Shown here: positions 1-9,142 of the stretch, piece after piece | Numbering within the stretch: the first letter of the stretch is position 1 | Layout of the letters: the number at the start of each line of letters is the position of its first letter | Origin: JANQMX01 sp965247175 | GTDB lineage: Bacteria > Pseudomonadota > Alphaproteobacteria > Kiloniellales > DSM-21159 | Direction: 5' to 3' | Assembly: GCA_965247175.1 (NCBI GenBank) | Contig: OZ252006.1 | Span: 2,356,001-2,420,000, forward strand | DNA: 64,000 nt | Made by a program: the position numbers and the translations under genes | The notes under the pieces: model-generated | Told to the model about the DNA's origin: nothing | The model's database searches: none | What the model saw: the letters and a program-made list of their open reading frames with translations, nothing else

Positions 1-609
1 TCCCTCGTCGGGCATCATGCCCAGGCCATAGCCATGGCCGAAGAAGCGCGCGAGCTCGATCCGCTCAATCCCGTCTATCGATTCAGAGAAGCTCAAGCCC
101 ACTGGCTGATGGACCAAAGCGCCGAGGATTCAGAAGCTCTCATCGAGTTGTTCAAGACGTATCCGAGTTTTCAGGTTTTCAGCGTGCGCGCCCTGGCAGG
201 ATACATGTTCAAGACCGATCAGGTCGCCGAGCTCAAAGAGATCGTAGAAAACTGCACCTCCTGCGATCCGACCTGGCGAGACCCGTTCATGGCAATGATC
301 GACGGCACAGAGAGCCAATCGCCTGAGGCGACCTTCCTGATCTACAAGGACGAACCCTTCTTGGGCTATCTGTTCCTTGACGCGATCCAGGGCCCGGATT
401 TGGTGCTGGAGGCTTTTCAGTACTACGTGCTCAGCCCTTCCCACCCGATGCTCGTGTATCTGATGCCATGGAGCACCATCGAGTCCGTCGGCGCACGAGA
501 CGAATTCAAGTTTCTCGTGGAAGAGCTCGGACTGGTCGACTACTGGCGAGACCGCGGCTGGCCCGACCGGTGCAAGCCACTTGAGGACGGCGATTTCGTG
601 TGCACGTGA
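1..609 (+). CDS. C-terminal fragment of a TPR signalling protein (cut by window edge)
   Basis: The frame is open from the first base, so only the C-terminal ~202 residues are visible; the first ATG inside it is at 34. The whole fragment aligns with the C-terminus of the 1073-aa protein encoded at 4041-7262. Shared landmarks include RELDPxNP, a paired-Cys motif (CTSCDPTWRD here, CKTCNPAWRD there), FLDAI, YWR(D/E)RGWP and a Cys two residues from the end. This region follows the TPR repeats in the paralogue, so the missing upstream part is probably TolB-N plus TPR. Its function is unknown. The conserved Cys pairs suggest disulfides or metal binding, which is an inference. Confidence 0.75.
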   Translation, partial: SLVGHHAQAIAMAEEARELDPLNPVYRFREAQAHWLMDQSAEDSEALIELFKTYPSFQVFSVRALAGYMFKTDQVAELKEIVENCTSCDPTWRDPFMAMIDGTESQSPEATFLIYKDEPFLGYLFLDAIQGPDLVLEAFQYYVLSPSHPMLVYLMPWSTIESVGARDEFKFLVEELGLVDYWRDRGWPDRCKPLEDGDFVCT

Positions 610-695
610 TTCGCTCCCGCGGCCTGTTTGGCCGAGAACAACCCGCATCGCCTTAGGCAACTGCACCCAATACAGATAGACGGAGATGCCGCGCG

Positions 696-1700
696 TCAGG
701 GCCCACGCTCGACCGCGAGGCTCGCGGCCTCGTCCGCCGATACTGCATGCTTGCCCGGGCGAAGCGCCGCAGCGCTCTCCTGAAACGGCTTGATCAGGGC
801 GTCCCGAAACGTGGGATAGGGCTGGGGGACCTTCCCCCCCTGCCCATCGCTGATTCCGAAGACAAAGGCTTCATCGCGCTTGGGAATATAGAGGGTTCCG
901 AACATCCAATCCCAAAGCGCAAAGATCTCGCCGAAGTTCTTGTCGAAGTGCTTTGGATCCGAGGAGTGGTGAGCTTGATGCTGAAGCGGTGAGATCAGCA
1001 CATGCTCGAGGATGCGACCATAGCTCAGCGGAATATGGCTGTGCCGCAAATGGCCGCCGAACAACATGTAGCCCTGGAAGGCGATCGTGGTGGCTTGCAC
1101 CACCCAGAGCTCGATCTGGCCGACGAAAAGAAACAGAACCAGCGCCTGTGCCACGCCTACGAAGAAGGACATGAGGAATTGCTGGATTGTGTAGTAGACC
1201 GGGTGGCCCCTGAGGAAGGTGACCGGGGTCAGCACATCCGCCGAATGATGGACGGCGTGAAAGGGCCAAAGCACGGGGGCCTTGTGATGCACATAGTGCG
1301 TTGCAAAGCGGCAGAAGTCCTGAGTCAGGAACAGGAGAACGACAGCTAGAAGTCCCGTTGCAAAGCTCGTCGGCTCGGCGCTGCCGCCTCCCGCAAGGCC
1401 TTCCAGTGCTGCCAGCAGAGCGACCGTTACGACGGGACCGAAGTAGAAGGTTGCAAAGAAGCCGAGCGCAAACAGGCCGAGGATGAGGGAGGAGAGTAAC
1501 ACATCCGTTCGCGTGGAGGGATGTCGATACAACTCGCGCGGCGCCACATAGGCTAAGAAGCCAGCCTTGCCGCCCCGCAGCTTCCACAAAACGAAGGCGA
1601 TCAGAACGGTTGTGGGAATGTAAAGTGGCGAATAGGGAAAATCGAAACTGAAAAAATAAGTGACGATTTTCTCTAGTATTGCCCCGACCTGCTCGACCAT
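696..1700 (-). CDS. Sterol desaturase / fatty acid hydroxylase superfamily membrane protein
   Basis: 334 aa starting at the ATG at 1700. It carries the eight-histidine signature of integral membrane di-iron hydroxylases: HYVHH (residues 135-139), HAVHH (148-152), HLRHSH (217-222) and HQAHH (241-245). Hydrophobic stretches lie near residues 30-40, 65-90, 112-130 and 175-205. It therefore probably hydroxylates or desaturates a lipid at the inner membrane using O2. The family covers sterol, carotenoid and fatty-acid substrates, and the sequence does not decide between them. The gene stands alone on the minus strand with no operon partner. Confidence 0.85.
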   Translation of the reverse strand: MVEQVGAILEKIVTYFFSFDFPYSPLYIPTTVLIAFVLWKLRGGKAGFLAYVAPRELYRHPSTRTDVLLSSLILGLFALGFFATFYFGPVVTVALLAALEGLAGGGSAEPTSFATGLLAVVLLFLTQDFCRFATHYVHHKAPVLWPFHAVHHSADVLTPVTFLRGHPVYYTIQQFLMSFFVGVAQALVLFLFVGQIELWVVQATTIAFQGYMLFGGHLRHSHIPLSYGRILEHVLISPLQHQAHHSSDPKHFDKNFGEIFALWDWMFGTLYIPKRDEAFVFGISDGQGGKVPQPYPTFRDALIKPFQESAAALRPGKHAVSADEAASLAVERGP

Positions 1701-1850
1701 CGCACGCCCCCAAGACCGACACGTTCGCGCGCGTCAGTATTCGCCCATGCCGTTAGGAAAGGCCTAAGCGCGTCGACGACGGAATCCTGAGATTCGAGGA
1801 GCGGCAACGGCCGATTGGGCCGGGACCGTTGTCGGTGTCAGGACCGACCT

Positions 1851-3164
1851 TCAGTAGACCGACGCATAGGCACGATGCACCTCGGCCTCGTCCATGCCCT
1901 CGAGGAAACGCATCTCGCCTTCCTTGTGCTTGCGGTAGACCTCGGCAAACTCCGGCGCGAACCAGCCATGCACGGTGGCGTTCTCGGCAAAGCGCGCCAG
2001 GGCATCCGGCAAGCTGGTCGGCAGCCTGATGTAGCCCCGCCTGGCAAGCTCCTCCGACGACAGGAGGGCGAGGTCTTCCTCGGTTGCCTCCGGCGGTGCC
2101 AGGCCCTCCTCGATACCCTGTACCCCGGCGTGGATGATCGCCGCCAAGTGCAGATAGGGGCTGGCGCTTGCATCGCCGGCACGAAACTCGATGTTGTACT
2201 GGCGGGCGGGCTCGATATCGCTCATGGCCGAGACGGGGCAGATGCGCACCGCCGCCTCGCGGTCCTGAAGGCCGAGGTTGTTAAAGGCCGCGCTCCAGCG
2301 ATGCGGCGTCAGCCGCGCGTAGGACACGACACTCGGTGCGGTCAGGGCCAGAATGCTGTCGAGATACTTCAAGATGCCGGCAATGAACTGCCCGGCCACT
2401 TCGGACAAGCGATAGCGAGCGTTTGGGTCGAAGACCGCCGGCCCGCCGCTCTCGTCGAGCAAGCTGAAGTGAATATGCACGCCGTTGCCGACGCCTCCCG
2501 GAACGCGGAGCGGTGTGAAGGTCACCGTCTCATCGCATGCGCGGGCGATCGAATAGATCAGTTGACGGAGAATGACCGCGTGATCGGCGGACGTGACTCC
2601 CTCGGCAGGATCCATCGTCACCTCCAACTGCTCCGGGGCGTACTCCTTCATGATCGTGTCGGGCGCGAGCCCGACCGCCCGCATGGCGCCTATCAGGCGC
2701 TCGGCGAAGAGGCGCCGACTGCTGAGACCTTGGAGGGTATAGGCGTTGCCCATACCGGTCGGATTGGAAGTGAACTGAAACTCGTGCTCGAAGGCGCTCA
2801 GGAGACGCAGCCCGGTGACCCTATGCAGCCGCTCCAGCGCCGCCTTGAGGATGGACCGCGTGCACATGGCCCAAGGGCTGCCGTCGAGATTGAGGATATC
2901 ACCCAGCACGAAGTCCTCCGCGACGCCCTGCTCCTCTGAGCTAAGCGAGACCCGCGTCGCCGGATCGGGAATCAATACCCGGTCGCCAAGCGCGCCAAAA
3001 GGCGTGTCGGCGATCAAATCGAAGCAGGTGATCTGGGTGTTCGTCGGCGCCCAACCGATTCCCCGCTTGAGCCGCTTCTCGAAATCGGTAGCCGGAAAGC
3101 CCTTGCCCCGTACTTTCCCGGCGAGGTCGCAGGTGCAGGCATAGACGATGGCTTCAGATATCAT
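1851..3164 (-). CDS. Glutamine synthetase family protein (GlnA-like ligase)
   Basis: 437 aa from the ATG at 3164; the open frame extends further upstream, but that part is unlike the family. Visible glutamine synthetase motifs are KEYAPEQLEVTMDP (metal and glutamate binding), GNGVHIHFSL (the family's G-x-G-x-H-x-H-x-S element) and the EFRAGDASASPYL block. The N-terminal beta-grasp region is only weakly conserved, as in gamma-glutamyl-amine ligases (PuuA/GlnT types) rather than the housekeeping GlnA. It probably ligates glutamate or a similar acid to an amine using ATP. It is divergent from an isochorismatase-fold hydrolase at 3304, a gene type that often accompanies such ligases. The substrate is unknown. 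Confidence 0.8.
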   Translation of the reverse strand: MISEAIVYACTCDLAGKVRGKGFPATDFEKRLKRGIGWAPTNTQITCFDLIADTPFGALGDRVLIPDPATRVSLSSEEQGVAEDFVLGDILNLDGSPWAMCTRSILKAALERLHRVTGLRLLSAFEHEFQFTSNPTGMGNAYTLQGLSSRRLFAERLIGAMRAVGLAPDTIMKEYAPEQLEVTMDPAEGVTSADHAVILRQLIYSIARACDETVTFTPLRVPGGVGNGVHIHFSLLDESGGPAVFDPNARYRLSEVAGQFIAGILKYLDSILALTAPSVVSYARLTPHRWSAAFNNLGLQDREAAVRICPVSAMSDIEPARQYNIEFRAGDASASPYLHLAAIIHAGVQGIEEGLAPPEATEEDLALLSSEELARRGYIRLPTSLPDALARFAENATVHGWFAPEFAEVYRKHKEGEMRFLEGMDEAEVHRAYASVY

Positions 3165-3303
3165 TCGGCGGTTCCAGTGCTGAGACGGCGGTTCATCGGC
3201 AGAGGCCCGCAGCTTATCCGGCGCGGCGACACCGCAGCAACAAGGCCGATCGGGGTGCGCTGCGCTCTTCGCATCGCCTCGGCGCTGTGCGAGGATTGCG
3301 CCC

Positions 3304-3969
3304 ATGACCGACGCCCTGACCCGCGAGTTGCCGCTCGTTCCCGAGCAATCCGCACTCCTCTTCATCGACGTCCAGAACTTCTCGGCGCATCGCGACGGGG
3401 GCGAGTTCAAGCAGCTGTCGAAGGACGTGCTGGAGTCCGGCTTTAGCGCCTACTTCGACCACCTGGAGAACGAGCTCATTCCCAAGCTGCAGAAGCTCCA
3501 GGCCGGATTTCGCACCGCCGGCATCGAGGTGATGTACACCACAATCGAGAGCCTGACCAAGGATGGCCGCGACCGGAGCCTCGACTACAAGATCACCGGA
3601 TTCCATGTCCCAAAGGGCACTTGGGACGGCAAGGTGATCGACGCGATCGCGCCGGGCGACGACGAGATCGTGCTGCCGAAAACCTCGTCCAGCGTCTTCG
3701 TCTCCACCCACATCGACTACATCCTGCGAAATCTCGGCGTGCGTCAGCTCGTGCTCTGCGGGCTCCTAACCGATCAGTGCGTCGAGTCCGCGGTCCGGGA
3801 CGCCTGCGACCTCGGCTATCTGGTAACGCTGGTGACCGACGGCTGCGCCACCATCACCCGGGAACGGCATGAGAGTTCTTTGCGTGCCATTCGCGGCTAC
3901 TGCCGGCAGATCACGGTCGACGCGCTTTTGGCGGAGATCGCCGGATCAGGGTCGCGCCACGGCACCTGA
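3304..3969 (+). CDS. Isochorismatase-like cysteine hydrolase
   Basis: 221 aa with the complete Asp-Lys-Cys triad of the family: D22 in LFIDVQN, K126 in VLPKTSSSVF and C159 in LLTDQCVESAVRDA. A cis-peptide-type loop precedes the nucleophile. Members hydrolyse amide or ureido groups (ureidoacrylate, N-carbamoylsarcosine, nicotinamide) or isochorismate. The closest-looking types here are the amidohydrolases rather than EntB, because there is no ArCP domain. The gene is divergent from the glutamine-synthetase-like ligase across a 139-bp gap, so both probably handle the same nitrogenous substrate. That link is inferred from position only. Confidence 0.82.
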   Translation: MTDALTRELPLVPEQSALLFIDVQNFSAHRDGGEFKQLSKDVLESGFSAYFDHLENELIPKLQKLQAGFRTAGIEVMYTTIESLTKDGRDRSLDYKITGFHVPKGTWDGKVIDAIAPGDDEIVLPKTSSSVFVSTHIDYILRNLGVRQLVLCGLLTDQCVESAVRDACDLGYLVTLVTDGCATITRERHESSLRAIRGYCRQITVDALLAEIAGSGSRHGT

Positions 3970-4040
3970 TGCAGTGAAGCAATCTGCTTCATGCGGGGCA
4001 GTGGAAGTCTGACTCCGCTTGGTCCGCGAACTGACTGCCC

Positions 4041-7000
4041 TCACCCACATTCAAACTGATCGCCCTCGAGCGGTCGGCAGCGGCTCGGCCAGCCGCGCTC
4101 GCGCCAGTATTCATCCAGCCCAATATCTTCAATCAGCTGCTGGAACTCCTGCGTCTTTCCGACCTGATCGATCTCCGTCCAGGGCACGAGATAGTACTCG
4201 AACTTGAACGCCTGATTGCCGGCAAAGTACTGGAACCCCTTCAGAACCAGGTCCGCCCCGCCAATGGCATCCAGGAAGGAATACCCCAGGACACGCGAGT
4301 CCTTGTACTTTTCGAATATCGCCTCCGGAGACTCATTTCCGGCCTCCTCCAACATCGACAGAGCCGTATCGCGCCAGGCCGGGTTGCACGTCTTACAGTC
4401 CTTCAAGAAGGTCTTTAGCCAATCGACCTGATCGGAGGCGACGAAATAGCCCATGGTGCTGCGCAGGATGAACGGATCGAAGCCCGGCTGGCTTTCAAAT
4501 CGCCCCATAAACGCCTCGGCGTTCTCTGCCGTCGGGTTCGTTTGCCACGCCACCAGCGCCTCCATGAAGCCGAGGAGCGGATTGTGGGGATCGAGCTCGC
4601 GGACCTTCTCGGTCATCGCGGTCGCTTGCTCGTTGTACCCCACAATGGCGAGGTGCTTGGCATAATCCAGCATCGCGAGCGCATCGTTCGGCTCCAACTC
4701 GAGCGCCCGACGATAAAGATCCTCAGCCGATGACCACTGCCGTGACCGTCTGTGAACGTCCGCCATAGCGTGATTGACGATTGGCAGGTCCGGGTCGAGC
4801 TTCCGCGCTTTCACCGCAGCCGCCGCAGCCCGCCTCATGTAAACCGCCGGGCTCAGGGTGCGGCCATCGATTTCGTGCGGAAACACCACACCGAAGCCGT
4901 AGGCAAGCGAGAGCGCGGCCCACCCGGACGCGAAATCGGGATCGATCTCCACGCTTTCCTTGAGCAGCTCGATCCCTTCGGCGACCTGCTCGTTGATGTC
5001 GGGAACCTGGTAGCCGACCAGCGCAAGGGCGCGTACGAACAGCTCGTAGGCTCTCAGACTCTCTGTTCTTCCACTTTGAAGACCGCTCGCCTCTACGCCC
5101 AAGGGAGTCTGGAGCGCCGCGCCGATGGCATTGGCGATCTTCTCCTGGATAACGAAGATCTCCTTCATATCGTCAGAGAATGCGTCGGACCAGATGAGGA
5201 ACCCATCATCTGCTTCGACCAGCTGCGCCTCGACGCGGAGTTCGTCCCCCACACGTCGGACCGAGCCCTCGAGAAGAAACTCGACGCCCAGGTCCTCCCC
5301 GATGGTTCGCAGATCCTCCGCCTCTCCCTTGTATTTGAATGTCGAGGACTGGCCCGGAATCCGGAACTGCCCTGTCCGCGCGAGGGTGGCCATGATCTCT
5401 ACGGTCAGTCCGTCGCTGAAGCTATCGTCACCCCCGTTCTCACTCAGGTTCCTGAACGGCAGCACAGCGATCGACGGCGGCCCGCCGCTGCGAAGGTTGG
5501 CTTGCGGACCATCTCGAAAGTAATCGAAACCGTCGCGCCAAATCGTGAAGCCAAGCAGTCCGACCATGCCCAAGACCACGACATAGTCGACGAAACTCAG
5601 GCCCCGTAGCGATGACTTGCCGCTACGCTCCGCCGGCTGTGTCCGCTGCAGCCCGCTTGGGCTGAGCTCGAAAGCCCAGGCGATGATGCAGGCGATCGGG
5701 AAACCGAGCGCCAAGAGGAGCGTCACCAAGGTGTCCGTCCAGGGCGGCAGCGTCAGCGCCGCTTTGAGGGCAGCGGCGACCTGCACGCAGACCCAGGCGA
5801 CGACCAGATAGAGGCCTGCGATCTTGATGACGTGGCGTCGTGCTAGCTCCTGGAAAAAGTTCCCGGTGCCCGATTTGCGCTTGTCCCCTCGCCCCTCTGG
5901 CTCAAGGGCCTGAGTGTCCCTGCGCGCCATCGCGGCCAACGGCGGCTCCGCTGGCACGGCAAGGGGCGGCGCCTCCGTCAAGGGCGCGCTATCCGGCGCC
6001 CTACCGGTCTCGCCGAGCAAGAAGGCCGGGCCATGCTTGGGCCAGTCCAACTGATTGAGCTTCAGATACTCTTTCAAGTTGGACGCGGCGTAGAGGAACG
6101 CCATGCGGCGCATCCCCTCGGGAATGTTCTTGTGGGTGAAGTTCAGGCCGGCCGCGACCCGGGCCAACAGGTATTGGCTCTCCATGAAGGCCAGGCGGTC
6201 GCCTTCGTGCCGATCGATCCAGTCAGACACTTCTTGGCGCAGCGCCTTGACCAGCTCGATGTGGCCGATGTCATCGCTTCGCAAGCCGACAACATCACCG
6301 CCGGATTTCGCACGGCCGAGCCGTTCGAGGATGGCGTGCCAGTCCGATGCGCTGATGCCCTTGCGTGAGTTCACCAGATGAGCGAGCTCAAGATAGGCAT
6401 GGTCGTAAAAGAGGTACTGTTCCGACTGATAGAACGCGAGATCGATCAGATAGTAGTCCGGGTCGGGGGCCTCCGGCCGACCGACCAGAATGTTCAGGCC
6501 ATGCAGATCGCCATGGCAATGGCCGGTGATCATGCGCAGGCGGACGCGATCTGGAAGCTCTCTGGCGCCGAGCGCGAAGGCCAGAGGATTGGGGTACCAA
6601 TTGCCTTCGAAGGCGATCGTCGGCTCTTCAGGCGCAAGCCCGCAACGTTCGGACAGGAAGCTGTGAATCCGTCCACCCTGTTCCGGATGAAGCCGGTGGC
6701 CGAGGCAGGACTGAAACAGCTCCTGCGGCAGACGAAGACCGTGTTGGCGCTTATAGTCGTGGTTCCAGTCTTCAAGCACGCCCCGCGAAACCTGGCGCAC
6801 CATCTGCAGCTGCTTCTCGAACGAGCAATCGGACCAGGGCCGGGCGTACTCAAGACCGCGCCCCGCGATGGTCGAAAGAACCGCGATCTGCTCTTTGTGA
6901 TGAAGCGTTTGGAGCAGTCTCGGAAGATGCCGCGCGGCGAAGTCGGGAGCATCGTCTATCGCTTGACGATGACGGTCCGCTTCATCCTGTTCCCGCGAGC

Positions 7001-7262
7001 TGGGGTTGGGCGCATGGTCTAGCTTCAGAATAGCTTGACCGGTGAACTGCTCGCTGTCGATGTCCGCCGCATAGACGAGCGCGCCCGACTTGCCGCCGCT
7101 GAGCTTGCGGTTGAGGTACAGGCTGCCCTCGATGCCCCATTGCTTCTGCAGGACCGGCAGCAACTCCTGATAAGAGTCAGGCCAGGGAAGTCCAGAGTAG
7201 CCGCTTTCGTCCGCGTCCTGCATGCCCACTCGAGGTAGCGGTTGCTCGTCCTGTTCAGACAA
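4041..7262 (-). CDS. Kinase-like / three-TM / TolB-N / TPR signalling fusion protein
   Basis: 1073 aa. The TTG start at 7262 follows GGTGAT with 5-nt spacing; an ATG at 7223 is the alternative. Residues 1-410 form a phosphotransferase-like domain with a Gly-rich loop (SGGKSGA, ~55-61), lysine K80 in AILKLD, and a Brenner motif HGDLHGLN at 250-257 followed by YLIDLAF at 271-277. Three hydrophobic segments follow (~478-500, 508-530, 557-575). Next comes the TolB-N/FlgO-like module seen in adenylate-cyclase-type TPR proteins (SIAVLPFRNLS, ~597; LLEGSVRR), then TPRs (~750-900) and a Cys-pair tail shared with the protein at 1-609. Such proteins are usually membrane signalling proteins. An APH/kinase-like N-terminus in place of a cyclase or winged-helix domain is unusual. 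Confidence 0.78.
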   Translation of the reverse strand: MSEQDEQPLPRVGMQDADESGYSGLPWPDSYQELLPVLQKQWGIEGSLYLNRKLSGGKSGALVYAADIDSEQFTGQAILKLDHAPNPSSREQDEADRHRQAIDDAPDFAARHLPRLLQTLHHKEQIAVLSTIAGRGLEYARPWSDCSFEKQLQMVRQVSRGVLEDWNHDYKRQHGLRLPQELFQSCLGHRLHPEQGGRIHSFLSERCGLAPEEPTIAFEGNWYPNPLAFALGARELPDRVRLRMITGHCHGDLHGLNILVGRPEAPDPDYYLIDLAFYQSEQYLFYDHAYLELAHLVNSRKGISASDWHAILERLGRAKSGGDVVGLRSDDIGHIELVKALRQEVSDWIDRHEGDRLAFMESQYLLARVAAGLNFTHKNIPEGMRRMAFLYAASNLKEYLKLNQLDWPKHGPAFLLGETGRAPDSAPLTEAPPLAVPAEPPLAAMARRDTQALEPEGRGDKRKSGTGNFFQELARRHVIKIAGLYLVVAWVCVQVAAALKAALTLPPWTDTLVTLLLALGFPIACIIAWAFELSPSGLQRTQPAERSGKSSLRGLSFVDYVVVLGMVGLLGFTIWRDGFDYFRDGPQANLRSGGPPSIAVLPFRNLSENGGDDSFSDGLTVEIMATLARTGQFRIPGQSSTFKYKGEAEDLRTIGEDLGVEFLLEGSVRRVGDELRVEAQLVEADDGFLIWSDAFSDDMKEIFVIQEKIANAIGAALQTPLGVEASGLQSGRTESLRAYELFVRALALVGYQVPDINEQVAEGIELLKESVEIDPDFASGWAALSLAYGFGVVFPHEIDGRTLSPAVYMRRAAAAAVKARKLDPDLPIVNHAMADVHRRSRQWSSAEDLYRRALELEPNDALAMLDYAKHLAIVGYNEQATAMTEKVRELDPHNPLLGFMEALVAWQTNPTAENAEAFMGRFESQPGFDPFILRSTMGYFVASDQVDWLKTFLKDCKTCNPAWRDTALSMLEEAGNESPEAIFEKYKDSRVLGYSFLDAIGGADLVLKGFQYFAGNQAFKFEYYLVPWTEIDQVGKTQEFQQLIEDIGLDEYWRERGWPSRCRPLEGDQFECG

Positions 7263-7575
7263 TCCGCATCACCACAAACCGTTCGAAGACACCCACGTTC
7301 TGGCCCCTGATAACCAATCCCAAAACGCGGCAAATCAAGCGATGACCGTCTGCGGCGAAAAACGCCCTGTATGCCGTTTGTGTGCAGAAATCTCGCATGG
7401 GTTCGTTCACTTCGCAATCGTCATGGTGTCTCTCTGGCACGCGCTCTTCAGGGTGCAGCTTCAAAAGAACGTCGCGGCAGTCACGATCATCGCTGTGAAA
7501 CAGCTGCCGGGGCAGGAGTTGGAGTGCGCAAGCTTCTCTGTGGCGAGCAGACTTCGGAAAGGCATGGAAAAGATG
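7263..7575. other. Non-coding gap upstream of the LacI-controlled operon
   Basis: About 310 bp between the TTG start of the minus-strand kinase/TPR gene and the promoter of the plus-strand operon. Open frames cross it on both strands, but none has a ribosome site or recognisable product. I see no RNA gene or repeat here. It presumably holds the promoter of the minus-strand gene, which I could not place. Confidence 0.5.
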
Positions 7576-7624
7576 TTGACATAGGGTCTCAGCACCTAAG
7601 ACAATCGATTGCGCAATCGGTTGT
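7576..7624 (+). promoter_or_regulatory. Sigma-70-type promoter with overlapping LacI-family operator
   Basis: A consensus -35 TTGACA (7576-7581) is followed after 18 bp by GACAAT (7600-7605), a 4/6 match to the -10. Overlapping the -10 is a 24-bp inverted repeat at 7601-7624 with a single mismatched pair and a perfect 14-bp core CGATTGCGCAATCG. The core is centred on CG, as in operators of LacI/GalR/PurR proteins. The predicted start of transcription (~7612) falls at the centre of symmetry, so bound repressor would block initiation. The last gene of the operon (12028) encodes a LacI-type protein, its probable ligand. Confidence 0.75.
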
Positions 7625-7669
7625 TCTGAAGAGTCAGTTTGAAGCACTAGCCGATCGAGGGGGATGCAG

Positions 7670-9142
7670 ATGCCGGCGTTTGCAGAGATTCAGCGTTCGC
7701 AATTCGGCACGGAGCCGGCCTGGCTCGACGACCTGAAAGCCATCGTCGGCGAGTCGAGTCTGTCCACCGCCTTCGTGGACCGCGTGGCCTACGCCCGCGA
7801 CCGCACGCCCCTTGCGACCTTCCACGTGCGGTCGGGCCAGCCGCTTGGCGCACTTCCCGTCGCCATTGCGACCCCAACATCGGAAGCGGAGGTCGCGCAG
7901 GTCTTCGCCCTTGCCAACGCTGAGGGCTTCGCTGTCATCCCTTACGGAGCCGGCTCCGGCGTGGTCGCTGGTGCGATCCCCGTCGAGAACACGGTGATGC
8001 TCGACCTCAAACGGCTGAACCGTTTTATCGAGCTGGACGAGATCAATGGCCTGGCGACCGTACAAGCCGGCATGAACGGCGCCCGCTTCGAAGAGTTGCT
8101 CAACGCCCGCGGCTGGACCTGCGGCCACTATCCCCAATCGATCAAGATGTCGACGGTGGGCGGCTGGGTCGCATGCCGCGGCGCCGGCCAAGCCTCCTCG
8201 CGCTACGGCAAGATCGAGGACATGGTGGTCGGGCTGCGGGCCGTCCTGCCGGATGGCGAGAGCCTCGAGGTCCGACCGTTGCCGCGCCGTGCCGTCGGAC
8301 CTGGCGTCAGGGACCTCTTCGTCGGTGCGGAAGGCACCCTCGGCGTGGTGACCGAGGTGACGCTGCGCATCTGGCGTGAGCCCGACGTGCGCCGGCCTTT
8401 GATCCTGGCCTTTCCGGATCTGGAGCGCGCCTGGACCGCACTCCGCGACATTATGCAGGCTGAGCTTCGCCCCGAAGTGGCCCGGCTTTACGATGAAACG
8501 GAGTCCCGCGAACGAACGCACGGCGAAGGCCCTTTTTCCCAGAACCCGCTGCTCTGCATCCTGGTGTTCAGCGGCAAGGCGGCCTTGGCCGAGGTCGAAG
8601 AGCAACTGAGCCGCGAGATCTGTACGGCTCATGGGGCCGTCGTGTCAGACGACCTCGCCCCCTACGAGCACTGGCAGAAGAGCCGCTTCATCTCCTACTC
8701 GCCGCGCTACCAGGCGAGACGCTACTTCATGGACACCATCGAGATCACCGGCAGCTGGTCGGCGCTGCCGCAGCTTTACCAGCGGATCAGCACGGCGATC
8801 CGAGCGATTCACCCCGACGTCTTCTTCGGCACCCACTGGTCGCACATATATCCGGAGGGGGCCTGCCAATACATGACAATCCGTCTTCCCGTCCTGGCGG
8901 ATGAGGAGGGATTGTGGCTGCATGCCGAAGTTTGGGATCGCGCGCAGAGCATCTGCCTGGAGCTCGGCGGCAGCATCAGCCATCACCACGGCGCGGGCCA
9001 GCTGAGAAACCCCTGGATGCGAGGAGAACTCGGGGCCGGGCACCACGTCTTGCAGCAAATCAAGGACGCCCTGGATCCCCACAACATCTCGAACCCCGGC
9101 AAGCTGGCCTTGCGCCCGCGGGAGACAAGCGACAATGACTGA
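7670..9142 (+). CDS. FAD-linked oxidase, alkyl-DHAP synthase (AGPS)-like
   Basis: 490 aa from the ATG at 7670, which has GAGGGGG (7657-7663) 6 nt upstream; the in-frame ATG at 7664 is too close to that site. The N-terminal half is a PCMH-type FAD domain (IPYGAGSGVVAG; STVGGWVACRGAGQASSRYG; FVGAEGTLGVVTE). The C-terminus carries ISHHHGAGQLRNPWM at about residue 436, the three-histidine motif of alkylglycerone-phosphate synthases, then LDPHNISNPGKL. It is therefore closer to AGPS than to glycolate or D-lactate oxidases. In this operon, with a GldA-type dehydrogenase and a sugar kinase, ether-lipid synthesis is not obvious; oxidation of a polyol or sugar derivative is the alternative. It is the first gene of the operon. 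Confidence 0.82.
   Translation: MPAFAEIQRSQFGTEPAWLDDLKAIVGESSLSTAFVDRVAYARDRTPLATFHVRSGQPLGALPVAIATPTSEAEVAQVFALANAEGFAVIPYGAGSGVVAGAIPVENTVMLDLKRLNRFIELDEINGLATVQAGMNGARFEELLNARGWTCGHYPQSIKMSTVGGWVACRGAGQASSRYGKIEDMVVGLRAVLPDGESLEVRPLPRRAVGPGVRDLFVGAEGTLGVVTEVTLRIWREPDVRRPLILAFPDLERAWTALRDIMQAELRPEVARLYDETESRERTHGEGPFSQNPLLCILVFSGKAALAEVEEQLSREICTAHGAVVSDDLAPYEHWQKSRFISYSPRYQARRYFMDTIEITGSWSALPQLYQRISTAIRAIHPDVFFGTHWSHIYPEGACQYMTIRLPVLADEEGLWLHAEVWDRAQSICLELGGSISHHHGAGQLRNPWMRGELGAGHHVLQQIKDALDPHNISNPGKLALRPRETSDND

Noticed and set aside
7255..7647. Minus-strand 130-codon frame in the gap before the LacI-controlled operon
   Set aside because: It crosses the promoter/operator region, has no ribosome site and shows no family resemblance.
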